A DNA stretch of 33,934 bases, taken from a virus. The first letter of the stretch is position 1. Every line of letters starts with the position of its first letter. The position numbers and the translations under genes are program-made. Where the stretch lies: positions 1 through 33,934 of the IMG/VR virus record IMGVR_UViG_3300035190_000295; one strand, 5' to 3'. Under the pieces are notes generated by a model that worked only from the letters and a program-made list of their open reading frames with translations, searched no databases and had not been told where the DNA came from. This document shows, piece by piece, positions 15,828 to 24,900 of this stretch.

Positions 15828-16299
15828 CAAGCGCCAATTTATCGAGCAGGCCTTCGACGAGATCGGACTGGCCTCCTACGCCTTTGACCTCGGGCCAGAG
15901 CAAATGCAATCTGCCCTTCGGCGCTTGGACACCATGATGGCCGCATGGAACGCCCTCGGCATCCGCCTCGGCTATCCTCTGCCGTCAAGTCCGCAAGACA
16001 GTGACCTGGATGAGCAGACCAACGTGCCCGACAGCGCCAACGAAGCCATTTACTCCAACCTGGCGATTAAGCTGGCCCCGAGCTACGGCAAGCAGGTGAT
16101 GCCCGACACCAAGGCTACTGCCAAAGAGTCCTACAACACGCTCCTGTCACGCGCAGCCATGCCAGTGCAGCAACAACTGCCCAGCACCATGCCGAGTGGG
16201 TCTGGAAACAAGCCATGGCGCGTCTATGACAACCCATTCATCCGTCCGCCCGTCGATCCGCTGTTAGCTGGCCAAGATGGGCCAATTGAATTCAATTAA
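15817..16299 (+). CDS. Tail accessory factor, P22 gp4-like
   Basis: 160 residues (P22 gp4 is 166). The sequence YSKRQFIEQAFDEIGLASYAFDLGPEQMQSALRRLDTMMAAWNALGIRLGY and EAIYSNLAIKLAPSYGK match the P22 tail-accessory factor family, which forms the first ring below the portal and keeps DNA in the head. GGAGG precedes the start. From here onward codon use returns to the C/G-ending style of the main genome. Confidence 0.88.
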   Translation: MGYSKRQFIEQAFDEIGLASYAFDLGPEQMQSALRRLDTMMAAWNALGIRLGYPLPSSPQDSDLDEQTNVPDSANEAIYSNLAIKLAPSYGKQVMPDTKATAKESYNTLLSRAAMPVQQQLPSTMPSGSGNKPWRVYDNPFIRPPVDPLLAGQDGPIEFN

Positions 16300-16308
16300 G
16301 GAAAAACA

Positions 16309-16764
16309 ATGCCAACCATCAACCAGCTCTCGGGCATCAGCCAAGTCTCTGGCGGCGATCTCTTGCCGGTCTATGTCTCCAACAACGGCGACGCACGCAA
16401 GGTATCGATCACGCAGTTGCTGCAATACTTCCAGCAGACGTTCGCAGCCCCGACCGTGGCCACCAACCTGTACACGCCAGGCACCGGCTTCAATATCACA
16501 GTGCCAACGCCCACCACAGAGCAACAGTGGATGGTCATCCAGCCTGCCGGCACTCTGGCCGCAGGCACGATCACGCTGCCACTGAATACTGGCGTCCCTG
16601 ATGGCACACAAGTGCTGGTTACGACAACTCAAATCATTACTGCTTTCACGCTGGCCTTGAACGGCGCAGCAGCAGCCTTCGGCGCACCGACCGCATTGGC
16701 AGCAAATGGGTTTTTCACAATGCGCTTTTATCAAGCCACAAATTCCTGGTATCGGATTGGATAA
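16309..16764 (+). CDS. Hypothetical virion protein, 151 residues
   Basis: The N-terminus (MPTINQLSGISQVSGGDLLPVYVSNNGDARKVSITQLLQYFQQTF) is a recurrent opening module in phage fibre-like and tail proteins. The C-terminal half is beta-rich (QQWMVIQPAGTLAAGTITLPLNT, FTMRFYQATNSWYRIG). It lies between the gp4 and gp10 homologues and is probably a tail or vertex protein. Function is not established. Confidence 0.7.
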   Translation: MPTINQLSGISQVSGGDLLPVYVSNNGDARKVSITQLLQYFQQTFAAPTVATNLYTPGTGFNITVPTPTTEQQWMVIQPAGTLAAGTITLPLNTGVPDGTQVLVTTTQIITAFTLALNGAAAAFGAPTALAANGFFTMRFYQATNSWYRIG

Positions 16765-17051
16765 TGTCAGCCTACGCCAGAAAAGAAGGCCAGAACCCTA
16801 AAGGTGGATTGAACGCAAAGGGAAGGGCCGCTGCAAAGGCCGAGGGCATGAATCTGAAGCCTCCTGTCAAGTCTGGTGACAATCCGCGCAGGGCGTCGTT
16901 CCTGGCCCGTATGGGTGGCAATGCTGGCCCTGAGTACAAAGATGGTGAACCAACCCGGCTGCTGTTGAGTCTGAGGGCATGGGGCGCATCGAGCAAGGCT
17001 GACGCACAAGCCAAGGCAAAGAAAATCTCCGCACGGAACAAGGCGAAGTAA
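16764..17051 (+). CDS. DUF6321-like protein
   Basis: 95 residues, strongly basic. The string YARKEGQNPKGGLNAKGRAAA, then PPVKSGDNPRRASFLARMGG and RLLLSLRAWGASSKADA, is the characteristic pattern of DUF6321, a phage family of unknown function found in virion gene blocks. It shares one base with the next gene (TAATG). DNA contact is plausible from the charge. Confidence 0.8.
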   Translation: MSAYARKEGQNPKGGLNAKGRAAAKAEGMNLKPPVKSGDNPRRASFLARMGGNAGPEYKDGEPTRLLLSLRAWGASSKADAQAKAKKISARNKAK

Positions 17052-18463
17052 TGCAAATTCAGATATTGAACGGCATCTATGCTGACTCCACCCCAGAGTT
17101 GCGCACCTCCTACCCGGTCAACATGGTGCCAGTCCCAAAGCAGTCAGGCATCAGTAACGGCTTCTTGCGCCCTGGTGACGGCATCGTCGCCAACGGCACA
17201 GGCCCAGGCACAGACCGTGGCGGCATCAACTGGAACGGCATCTGTTACCGGGTCATGGGCACCAAGCTGGTGTCCGTGGCCAGCAACGGGGCGGTGACAG
17301 TCTTGGGCGATGTGGGTGGCCCGGTCAACACGCTGGTGACGATGGACTACAGCTTCGACCTACTGGCCATTGCATCTGGTGGCCGCCTGTATTTCTGGGA
17401 TCCGGTCGCATCCACACTCACACAAAATACCGATCCAGATCTTGGAGTTGTGCTGGACGTGGCATGGGTGGACGGTTACTTCATGACCACCGACGGGGCC
17501 AATTTGGTTGTCACCGAACTCTCAGACCCCACCCAGGTCAACCCTCTGAAATACGGCAGCTCAGAGATCGACCCAGATCCAGTGGTGGCTTTGCTCAAGC
17601 TCCGCAACGAGGTCTACGCACTGAACCGCAACACCATCGAGGTGTTCGACAACGTGGGCGGCGAGCTGTTTCCCTTCGAACGCATCGACGGCGCTCAAGT
17701 CCAAAAGGGCGTCATTGGAACCCACGGTTGTTGCGTCTACTTGGAGCGCATCGCCTTCTTGGGCGGTGGCCGCAATGAAGCCCCAGGCATCTACATCGGC
17801 GCAGCCGCCACCACACAAAAGATCAGCACGCAGGAAATCGACAACCTGCTTCTGACCTACACCGAGGCTCAGCTGGCTTTGGTCAAGCTCGAAGCACGCA
17901 ACGACAAAAACCACCAGCACCTCTACGTCCACCTGCCAGACCGTACCGTGGTCTATGATGCATCGGCATCAGAGGCACTTGGAGATCAGGTCTGGTTTAC
18001 CCTCACTAGCACCACTGTAGGCTTCAGCCAGTACCGCGCCAAGAACATGGTCTGGGCCTACGACAAGTGGCTGGTGGGCGACCCACAGAGCAGCGCCATC
18101 GGCTACCTGGTGCAAGACACCGGCCACCATTGGGGCCAGCAAGTACGATGGGAATTTGGCACCATCATTGCCTACAACGAAGGCAACGGCGCAATCTTCA
18201 ACCGCCTGGAGCTTGTCAGTTTGACCGGCAGCGTGGCGCTTGGCAAGAATCCCCAGATCAGCACCAGTTACAGCGTCAACGGCATTGCATGGAGTCAAGA
18301 TCGCAGCATTGCAGTTGGCACCACAGGCAACACCGCCAAGCGCCTCGCGTGGTTTCAGCAGGGCCACATGCGCAACTGGCGCATCCAGCGCTTCACGGGT
18401 GACAGTGACGCTCACATCTCCTTTGTTCGCCTTGAGGCACAGATCGAGGCGCTAACATACTGA
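17051..18463 (+). CDS. Packaged-DNA stabilisation protein, P22 gp10-like
   Basis: 470 residues, essentially the length of P22 gp10 (472). The start MQIQILNGIYADSTPELRTSYPVNMVPVP is a signature of the family. The rest is a beta-propeller-like chain with NEVYALNRNTIEVFDNVG and FQQGHMRNWRIQRFTG. It forms the tail hub below gp4, where tailspikes and needle attach. It overlaps both neighbours by one base. Confidence 0.9.
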   Translation: MQIQILNGIYADSTPELRTSYPVNMVPVPKQSGISNGFLRPGDGIVANGTGPGTDRGGINWNGICYRVMGTKLVSVASNGAVTVLGDVGGPVNTLVTMDYSFDLLAIASGGRLYFWDPVASTLTQNTDPDLGVVLDVAWVDGYFMTTDGANLVVTELSDPTQVNPLKYGSSEIDPDPVVALLKLRNEVYALNRNTIEVFDNVGGELFPFERIDGAQVQKGVIGTHGCCVYLERIAFLGGGRNEAPGIYIGAAATTQKISTQEIDNLLLTYTEAQLALVKLEARNDKNHQHLYVHLPDRTVVYDASASEALGDQVWFTLTSTTVGFSQYRAKNMVWAYDKWLVGDPQSSAIGYLVQDTGHHWGQQVRWEFGTIIAYNEGNGAIFNRLELVSLTGSVALGKNPQISTSYSVNGIAWSQDRSIAVGTTGNTAKRLAWFQQGHMRNWRIQRFTGDSDAHISFVRLEAQIEALTY

Positions 18464-19698
18464 TGGCAACCGCACCATATTCACGCAAACTCAATCTGAC
18501 CCGCGACCAGCTCGCGCAGTTCTTGACCGATCAGCAACAGATCCGCCAGTTCGAATTGCTTTTCTCTGCCGTTGATCAACTCCAGGTCATCGTCGGAACC
18601 GACTTTGAATATCAGGCAGACACAGCAGCAGCCACCGCAAACGAGGCCTTAGCCCAGATCAGCAGGCTTGCTCAGTCTTTGGAGTTGCTTGCCACTGCGC
18701 CAGCCATCCAGAACAACAACTCGGTGGTGACGGATTACATTGACCTCAGCGAAAGCCCTGCACCAACCAGCAAGACCAGACGTTTGTCCTGGAATACCAC
18801 AGACCAGACCGTAAACCTTGGCATGGAATACGACGTGGTGCAGCAGGTCGGACTGGAGACATACGCTCGCGTGGCTAACTTCACCGGCATTACCATACCA
18901 AATGGCACCGTGGTAGGGTTTACCGGGGCCATACCAGACAGCGCACTGTCAGTGGCACCTTACCTAGCCAATGGAGCAACAAACACGCTGTACGTCGTTG
19001 GGGTGATGACGCACGACCTGCCAGACACAGGGCAAAAAGGCTACTGCACCGTCTGGGGTTTTGTGCGTGACGTAGACACCAGCGGGTTTACCCTTGGTGA
19101 CATCCTGTACGCCAGCCCAACAGTGGCGGGTAAGCTTACCAACGTCAAGCCAACCGCGCCGAATAACGTGGTGCCCATCGCAGCCGTGCTGCAAGTGGGT
19201 ACGACTGATGGCGTGATCTTTGTCCGGCCCACCATCGAGCAACAGATTTACTATGGCGAGTTCACCAAGACAAACAGCCAAAGCCCTGTTGCGGCCAATA
19301 CAGCCTACCCATTACTGTTCACCAACACAGAGATCGCCAATGGCGTATCCATTGGCACGACAACCTCTGAAATTTACGTAGCTCAAGCTGGCTTATACAA
19401 CATTGACGCTTCTGTACAGATTACTTCTAACAACAGCGCACAAAAATCTATTTGGGTCTGGTTGCGAAAAAACGGTACGACAGATTTTCCCAATTCAGCA
19501 CGAGTCGCGTCTATTGCGTTGAACAACGGCTATTTGGTTGTGACATTGAATGAAGTTGCATCCTTACTTGCCGGTGATTTCATCGAAGTTATGTACGCTG
19601 CCGACAATACCAACGTCAGCATCGCCACTGTTGCGGCCACAGCCTTTGCGCCAGCAGCACCAGCGGTTATTCTTGCCGTCACCCAGACCGAACAATAA
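18463..19698 (+). CDS. Candidate tail needle/knob protein with C1q/TNF-like C-terminus
   Basis: 411 residues at the position of P22 gp26 (tail needle), directly after the gp10 homologue. N-terminal helices (LTRDQLAQFLTDQQQIRQFELLFSAVDQLQ, then a heptad-like ANEALAQISRLAQSLELLA) precede a beta-rich middle. The final 150 residues (from YYGEFTKTNSQSPVAANTAY to the end, with AGLYNIDASVQI and IWVWLRKNG) look like a C1q/TNF jelly-roll. Phage Sf6 needles end in a TNF-like knob, which supports a needle or plug role. The coiled coil is short compared with P22, so a fibre protein remains possible. Confidence 0.65.
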   Translation: MATAPYSRKLNLTRDQLAQFLTDQQQIRQFELLFSAVDQLQVIVGTDFEYQADTAAATANEALAQISRLAQSLELLATAPAIQNNNSVVTDYIDLSESPAPTSKTRRLSWNTTDQTVNLGMEYDVVQQVGLETYARVANFTGITIPNGTVVGFTGAIPDSALSVAPYLANGATNTLYVVGVMTHDLPDTGQKGYCTVWGFVRDVDTSGFTLGDILYASPTVAGKLTNVKPTAPNNVVPIAAVLQVGTTDGVIFVRPTIEQQIYYGEFTKTNSQSPVAANTAYPLLFTNTEIANGVSIGTTTSEIYVAQAGLYNIDASVQITSNNSAQKSIWVWLRKNGTTDFPNSARVASIALNNGYLVVTLNEVASLLAGDFIEVMYAADNTNVSIATVAATAFAPAAPAVILAVTQTEQ

Positions 19699-19710
19699 GG
19701 AAACCACCCC

Positions 19711-20046
19711 ATGACCGTATCCATTAAAGTTCTGATCCCAGCAAAGCAGGCCGAGAATGCACAAACGACACAATACACCGCCACCAACTGCAAGGCCATC
19801 ATCGACAAGTTCACCGTGACCAACACCAGCGCAGGCAACGTCACCATTAGCGTCAACCTAGTGACCAGCGGCGGCAGTCCAGGCGCTTCCAACTTGATCA
19901 TGGACACCCGTGCCATCGCACCCGATGAAACCTACACCTGCCCCGAGCTGGTTGGCCAAGCACTCGAACCTGGCGGCTTCATCAGCACCATCGCCAGCGC
20001 AGCCACCTCGCTGACTATTCGCGCCTCGGGCCGCGAAATCACTTAA
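19711..20046 (+). CDS. Hypothetical virion protein, 111 residues
   Basis: Beta-sandwich-like sequence (MTVSIKVLIPAKQAE, KFTVTNTSAGNVTISVNLV, AATSLTIRASGREIT) with few charges. No named family is recognised. AAGGAAACC lies upstream. Position after the needle-type gene suggests a tail or head accessory. Confidence 0.65.
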   Translation: MTVSIKVLIPAKQAENAQTTQYTATNCKAIIDKFTVTNTSAGNVTISVNLVTSGGSPGASNLIMDTRAIAPDETYTCPELVGQALEPGGFISTIASAATSLTIRASGREIT

Positions 20047-20058
20047 AGGAGAAACAGC

Positions 20059-20457
20059 ATGGACAAATTCATGATGATGCCCAAGGGCTTTATGGGCCTG
20101 CCGGTCGCAGAGGAATTCATCACCGCATCCGAAAACAAAAAGAACACCCAAATGGTCATCGACGACTGGATGCTTGGTCCCGAGAAACCAAGCAACGAGC
20201 CCACAGCCAACAAGGTCTATTGGGTCGCGCTGGGCAACGCCATGCAAGTGGACGAGAAAGAAGCCCGTCGCCGTCGTTGCTCAAACTGTGAGTATTACGA
20301 CAACAGCACCATGACACAGGCCAAGATGGAGCGCATCCCGCGCAACGATTGGGACACCGATGCCGGTTCCCGTGGCTACTGCACCAAATTCGACTTCATT
20401 TGCCACGACCTGCGCTCCTGCCAGGCCTGGGAAGAGCGCGAATATGAGATTGATTGA
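20059..20457 (+). CDS. Hypothetical cysteine-containing phage protein
   Basis: 132 residues. A Met-rich N-terminus (MDKFMMMPKGFMGLPVAEEF) is followed by a cysteine set: RRRRCSNCEYYDN, RGYCTKF and ICHDLRSCQAWEE, i.e. CxxC then three spaced cysteines, consistent with a metal or Fe-S site. AAAGGAG precedes the start. Related proteins are found in the same slot of other P22-like betaproteobacterial phages (memory only). Function unknown. Confidence 0.7.
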   Translation: MDKFMMMPKGFMGLPVAEEFITASENKKNTQMVIDDWMLGPEKPSNEPTANKVYWVALGNAMQVDEKEARRRRCSNCEYYDNSTMTQAKMERIPRNDWDTDAGSRGYCTKFDFICHDLRSCQAWEEREYEID

Positions 20458-20536
20458 ACAGGCCATTCAAATGTGGGACAATCGCCGCACTGAGCTGATC
20501 GAGCTGCCAGTGGCTCACCCTTCACAGGAGTGCCCA

Positions 20537-20995
20537 ATGATCAACATCACGACTCAGGAAATTGAAAAGCAAGTACCAGCCGCGCACCTGCCAATCTATC
20601 GCCTCGAAGCCGAGCTGCTCAAGCTCCCACAGGTTGAGATGCCGGTCGATCATGCCTTCTGCAATGGCCTCTACGCTCGCACCATGCACATCCCAGCAGG
20701 CACAGTCCTGACTGGCGCAGTGCACAAAGAGGAATCATTCTTTTTGGTGCGCAAAGGCCAACTGATCGTAAGCACAGACAACGGCCCACGCACCCTTGGC
20801 CCAGGCGACATGAGCGTCTCCAAGATCAACACCAAGCGTGCTGGCATTGCCCTGACTGATGTTGAAGTGACCACTTTTCACGCAAACCCAAGCAACGAGC
20901 AAGACCCGCAAGCCTTGTGGGATATGTTCACAATTCCAGCGCCAGCACCAGCCCTCGGGGTTGTCCAAACAGCGCACCTGGAGGAATCAAAATGA
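20537..20995 (+). CDS. Cupin-fold protein
   Basis: 152 residues from ATG 20537, which has ACAGGAG at 7 bases. The core has HIPAGTVLTGAVHKEESFFLVRKGQLIVSTDNGPRTLGPGDMSV followed by GIALTDVEVTTFHANP, a single cupin beta-barrel with His and Glu residues that could hold a metal. An upstream in-frame ATG at 20444 would add 31 residues and overlap the previous gene by 14 bases; its ribosome-binding site is weaker. A cupin inside a virion block is unusual; it may be structural rather than enzymatic. Confidence 0.75.
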   Translation: MINITTQEIEKQVPAAHLPIYRLEAELLKLPQVEMPVDHAFCNGLYARTMHIPAGTVLTGAVHKEESFFLVRKGQLIVSTDNGPRTLGPGDMSVSKINTKRAGIALTDVEVTTFHANPSNEQDPQALWDMFTIPAPAPALGVVQTAHLEESK

Positions 20996-21639
20996 CATTC
21001 GGACTATCTGGCGCAGCACTGGCAGGCATTGCCGTCGGCGGCGCGACTCTCGTTTCTGGTTACATGCAAGGCGAAGCATCCCAAGACGCAGCAGCAGTCC
21101 AGGGTGCAGCATCAGAGGCAGGCATCCAAGAACAGCGTCGCCAGTTTGACAAAGTTCAAGAGCTGCTAAAGCCATACGCAGAAGCAGGCACAGGCGCACT
21201 CTCAGCGCAGCAAGCCTTCTTGGGTCTGCAAGGCCCAGAGGCAGAGCGTGCAGCCATCGAGCGCATCCAAGGCGGTCAAACCTTCCAGGCCTTGCAACAG
21301 CAAGGTGAAAACGCCCTTCTGCAAAGCGCATCGGCCACTGGTGGCCTGCGAGGTGGCAACATCCAGGGCGCACTGGCTCAGTTTCGTCCTGCCCTGCTTT
21401 CCAACTTGATCGAGCAGCAATATGGGCGACTTGGTGGTCTTACCACCCTTGGCCAAAACGCAGCAACAGGCACTGGAGCAGCAGCACAGACCATGGGCAC
21501 AAACGTGACCAACCTGCTCGGGCAACAAGGCGCAGCAGCAGCTGGCGCTGAGATCGCCCAGGGCAGAGCATTCGGCGCAATTCCATCGGCAATTTCAGGC
21601 GGCCTCGGATTATTCAGTGGCCTTGGAGGTAAATTCTGA
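20992..21639 (+). CDS. Ejection (DNA transfer) protein, P22 gp7-like
   Basis: 215 residues (P22 gp7 is 229). A hydrophobic N-terminus (LSGAALAGIAVGGATLVSGYM, about 4-24), the RRQFDKVQELLKPYAEAGTGALSAQQAFLGLQG segment and a Gly/Ala-rich C-terminus are typical of short ejection proteins that leave the virion with the DNA. GGAGG precedes ATG 20992, which overlaps the previous stop (ATGA). Confidence 0.8.
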   Translation: MTFGLSGAALAGIAVGGATLVSGYMQGEASQDAAAVQGAASEAGIQEQRRQFDKVQELLKPYAEAGTGALSAQQAFLGLQGPEAERAAIERIQGGQTFQALQQQGENALLQSASATGGLRGGNIQGALAQFRPALLSNLIEQQYGRLGGLTTLGQNAATGTGAAAQTMGTNVTNLLGQQGAAAAGAEIAQGRAFGAIPSAISGGLGLFSGLGGKF

Positions 21640-22928
21640 TGCAACCCATCAACTACGGTGTCGAGATCCAAGACCCAACGCAATCGTTTTTGAGCGCCTT
21701 CCAAACTGGCGCGGCCATCCAGGACACTAGGCTCAAGCAAGAGCAGCAACAGCAGCAGATGGCCAATCAGAAGCTGATCCAAGAAGGCTTTGCAAAGCTG
21801 CGCCAGCCAGGTGCAACAGCAGCCGATTACGCCAACCTTGCCATGGTCTTGCCAGAGACACAGGCCAAAGCTGTGCGCGAGAGTTTCAGCATGTTGTCTG
21901 GCGAGCGCCAGCAAAACGCACTGCAACAATCTGGCCAGGTTTTTTCTGCCTTCAAAGCAGGCAAGCCGGAGATCGCCATCGGCCTTCTTGAGCGCCAGAT
22001 CGAAGCCAAGCGCAACAGCGGCGACAACGAAGGGGCTATGTTCTTGGAGACCTGGCGCGACGTGGCCAAGGAAAACCCAAAGGCGACTGAGGATTATTTC
22101 GGCTTCACCATCTCGCAAATGCCTGGCGGTGACAAGGTAATCGAAAGCGCAGTCAAGTTGAGTGGCGAGCGCAGGGACGAAGCGCTGGCCCCGTTCAAGC
22201 TCCGCGAACAAACCGCCAAAGCAGGCGAAGCCGAAAGCAGCGCCCAAAAATCCGCCGTAGCCGCCAAGTTCGCAGAGTCCGACGCCGCCCTCGACCTGCA
22301 AAAGAAAGGTTGGGACATAACCAAGATTCAAAGCGACATCAACATTGCCAAGCAAAACGCCCGCATTGCCGCCATGAATGCAGCTACGGCCCGTGAAGGA
22401 AACCAGATCAAACGAGAAGAGAACCAACTCAAACTTCAAGACATGGTTCAGAAGCGCGATGAGGCCGTGCGCACAAAAGCTGCCGACCTTGAGTCTGCCC
22501 GCACGAACATGGACAACATGCTTAACACAGCCGACCGCATCTTGAAGACGCCAATCGGCGTGATTGGTTCAGCTGCCGGTCCGGTGTCGTCGCGCATGCC
22601 CACTCTCAGTCAGGATACAGCTGATTTCGAAGCTCTGGTCGAAACGCTTGGCTCGCAGTCGTTTATGGCCCAAATCCCCAACATCAAGGGCATGGGTGCC
22701 TTGTCCAATGCTGAAGGTGAGAAGCTCCAAGCCGCTCTGCAGAACTTTAGCCTCAAGCAGTCACCAGAACGCCTGCTCGAAAACGTCAAAGAAGCCCAGC
22801 GCCTCATCATGAAAGGCCGCGCCAACCTGGTTCGCAAGTCCGGCCTACCCGAGTCCATCCCCGACACCCCAGCCGTCCAGACAAGCCCCAGCGATATCGA
22901 CGCCTTGGTCAAGAAGTACGGGGGCTAA
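21639..22928 (+). CDS. Ejection protein, P22 gp20-like by position
   Basis: 429 residues (P22 gp20 is 471). Predominantly helical and Gln/Lys/Ala-rich. A long coiled-coil region (about 180-285) includes REQTAKAGEAESSAQKSAVAAKFAES and NAATAREGNQIKREENQLKLQDMVQKRDEAV. The C-terminus ends SDIDALVKKYGG, a motif common in phage ejection proteins. It shares a base with gp7-like and abuts the next gene. Role assigned from gene order and composition. Confidence 0.75.
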   Translation: MQPINYGVEIQDPTQSFLSAFQTGAAIQDTRLKQEQQQQQMANQKLIQEGFAKLRQPGATAADYANLAMVLPETQAKAVRESFSMLSGERQQNALQQSGQVFSAFKAGKPEIAIGLLERQIEAKRNSGDNEGAMFLETWRDVAKENPKATEDYFGFTISQMPGGDKVIESAVKLSGERRDEALAPFKLREQTAKAGEAESSAQKSAVAAKFAESDAALDLQKKGWDITKIQSDINIAKQNARIAAMNAATAREGNQIKREENQLKLQDMVQKRDEAVRTKAADLESARTNMDNMLNTADRILKTPIGVIGSAAGPVSSRMPTLSQDTADFEALVETLGSQSFMAQIPNIKGMGALSNAEGEKLQAALQNFSLKQSPERLLENVKEAQRLIMKGRANLVRKSGLPESIPDTPAVQTSPSDIDALVKKYGG

Positions 22929-24869
22929 ATGGCAACACTCCAGCAACTCGAAACCGCGCTGCGCAACGCCGACAAAGCGGGAGACATGGAAGCGGCTCGC
23001 CGCTTGGCCCAAGCCGTGGTGCAGGCCCGTGGCGAATCCGCCAACCTGATCCCCGGCACAATCGTCCCAGGCACCGAAGCGCAAGCACCCGAGCCCAGCA
23101 TCGGCCAGCAACTCATTGGCGCTGGTGAAACTGCGTTGACCTTGGGCACGGCGGCCACAGGTGGCACGCTTGGCACGCTGGCCGGAACTCTTCAGGGCTT
23201 GTCCCAGCAGATCCTCTCGGGTCAGTTCGGCACACCAGAAGCCATGCGTGCGGTCGAACAAGCCGCAGCAAAAGGCGCACAGGCGCTCACCTACCAGCCA
23301 CGCACCCAAGCTGGCCAAGAACAGGTGCAAGCCGTGGGCCAAGTCCTAGCCAACGTCCTGCCACCAGTCCTGCCCATGATTGCGGCCCCTGGTGCTGTTT
23401 TGCAAGCAGCACGCACCGCAGCCCCAACCGTAGGCGCAGCCCGTCAGATCGGGACAGCAGCAGGCCAGCGTGCGGCCACAGCAACAGGCCAGGCCATCGC
23501 CAGACCAATGCAAGCGGCCACCACAGCCGTGCGCGAGACCTTGGGCATGGAGACCCCAGCCGTGGCCACCACAGCCCCAGCAACCGGTGCGCGTGTCTCA
23601 GGCGGTGCAGCGGCCACACCAGAGGCCATGCGACGCACCACCACGGCGGAAAGCCTGCCCGTGCCCGTCACCCTAACCAAAGGCGCGGCCACCCGCGAAG
23701 CACAGCAACTGGCCTTTGAGAAAGAGCAGATCAAAAGCGATCTGGGCGGCCCTCTGCGCCAGCGCGCCGAGGAAAACAATCTGCAAGCCTTGCAGAACTT
23801 CGACGCCTTGGTCGATATGACAGACGCCCAGCTCATGGACTTGTCCAGCACTGGCGGCGCTGTCGTCAAGTCTTTGACAGAAGGCCTCACAGCAGCCAAG
23901 AACCGCACCCGCGCCGCATACAAAGCAGCCGAGAACGCTGGCGAACTGGAGAACAACGTCACCCTCACATCGGTGGTGGACTACATCAACGAGAACATCC
24001 CAGAGGGCGATCTGGCCCCGGTACTCAAGGCAGCCCAGCAGAAAGCCATCGCAATCGGTGCAGCAGCTCCAGACGCAGACGGGAGACTGGTGGCCCAGCC
24101 CATCACTCTCAAGCAGGCCGAAAGCCTGCGCCAGACCTTTCAGCGTGCTGGCTTTGAAGGTGCAGACCAATTCCACGGCGGCAGCCTCAAACGTGCATTC
24201 GACGTTGAAACCGAAGGCATGGGCGGCGACCTCTACAAAAAGGCCCGTCAGACCCGCATCGACCAAGCACGCAAGTTCGAGAACCGCGCCATCGTTGCCC
24301 GTCTCATCAAAAACCGCAAAGGCATGGAAGATCCCCAGGTTGCAGCCGACCAGGTTTTCCGGAAGTCAATTTTGAACGGGTCTCCTGAAGAAATAACTTT
24401 CTTGAAGCGCGTCCTGGTCACCAGTGGCAAAGATGGCCAGCAAGCCCTCAAAGAGCTGCAAGGCGCTACCGTGCGCCACCTCAGAGATGAGGCCACCAAG
24501 GGCATGGGCATGGACTCACAAGACCGCCCTTTGATCTCACCAGCCAAGCTGCACCAGTCCGTGCAAGCCCTCGACGCTAATGGTCGCCTCGATGTCATTC
24601 TTGGCAAGAAGAATGCACAGATCGTGCGCGATCTCGACGACGTGGTGCGCTACGTCACCACAGTGCCACCAGGCACGCTGGTCAACAGCTCCGGCACAGC
24701 AGGCACGCTGCTCGCGGCCATGGCAGAAGCTGGGGCCACAGGCGCACTCACAGGCCTGCCATTGCCGGTGGCCTCTGGCCTGCGCCAGATCATCAAGATG
24801 CGCCAGGAAGGGCGCATTAAGGCCAAAATCAACGAGGCTCTTAATGCATTGCCACCCGTGCAACCTTGA
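22929..24869 (+). CDS. Ejection protein, P22 gp16-like by position
   Basis: 646 residues (P22 gp16 is 609). It starts MATLQQLETALRNADKAGDMEAARRLAQ, a helical N-terminal repeat often found in large phage ejection proteins. A hydrophobic/Ala-Gly-rich zone (about 55-150) follows, which could insert in or cross membranes, then a mostly helical remainder. It begins directly after the previous stop. It likely forms part of the transenvelope conduit for DNA. Confidence 0.78.
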   Translation: MATLQQLETALRNADKAGDMEAARRLAQAVVQARGESANLIPGTIVPGTEAQAPEPSIGQQLIGAGETALTLGTAATGGTLGTLAGTLQGLSQQILSGQFGTPEAMRAVEQAAAKGAQALTYQPRTQAGQEQVQAVGQVLANVLPPVLPMIAAPGAVLQAARTAAPTVGAARQIGTAAGQRAATATGQAIARPMQAATTAVRETLGMETPAVATTAPATGARVSGGAAATPEAMRRTTTAESLPVPVTLTKGAATREAQQLAFEKEQIKSDLGGPLRQRAEENNLQALQNFDALVDMTDAQLMDLSSTGGAVVKSLTEGLTAAKNRTRAAYKAAENAGELENNVTLTSVVDYINENIPEGDLAPVLKAAQQKAIAIGAAAPDADGRLVAQPITLKQAESLRQTFQRAGFEGADQFHGGSLKRAFDVETEGMGGDLYKKARQTRIDQARKFENRAIVARLIKNRKGMEDPQVAADQVFRKSILNGSPEEITFLKRVLVTSGKDGQQALKELQGATVRHLRDEATKGMGMDSQDRPLISPAKLHQSVQALDANGRLDVILGKKNAQIVRDLDDVVRYVTTVPPGTLVNSSGTAGTLLAAMAEAGATGALTGLPLPVASGLRQIIKMRQEGRIKAKINEALNALPPVQP

Positions 24870-24900
24870 GCGACAATCCACCATCCAGGAGAACCAGTAA

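Noticed and set aside
21378-22439. Long minus-strand frame (353 codons) across the ejection genes
   Set aside because: Antisense to two well-framed, overlapping virion genes; composition typical of a mirror of GC-rich codons.
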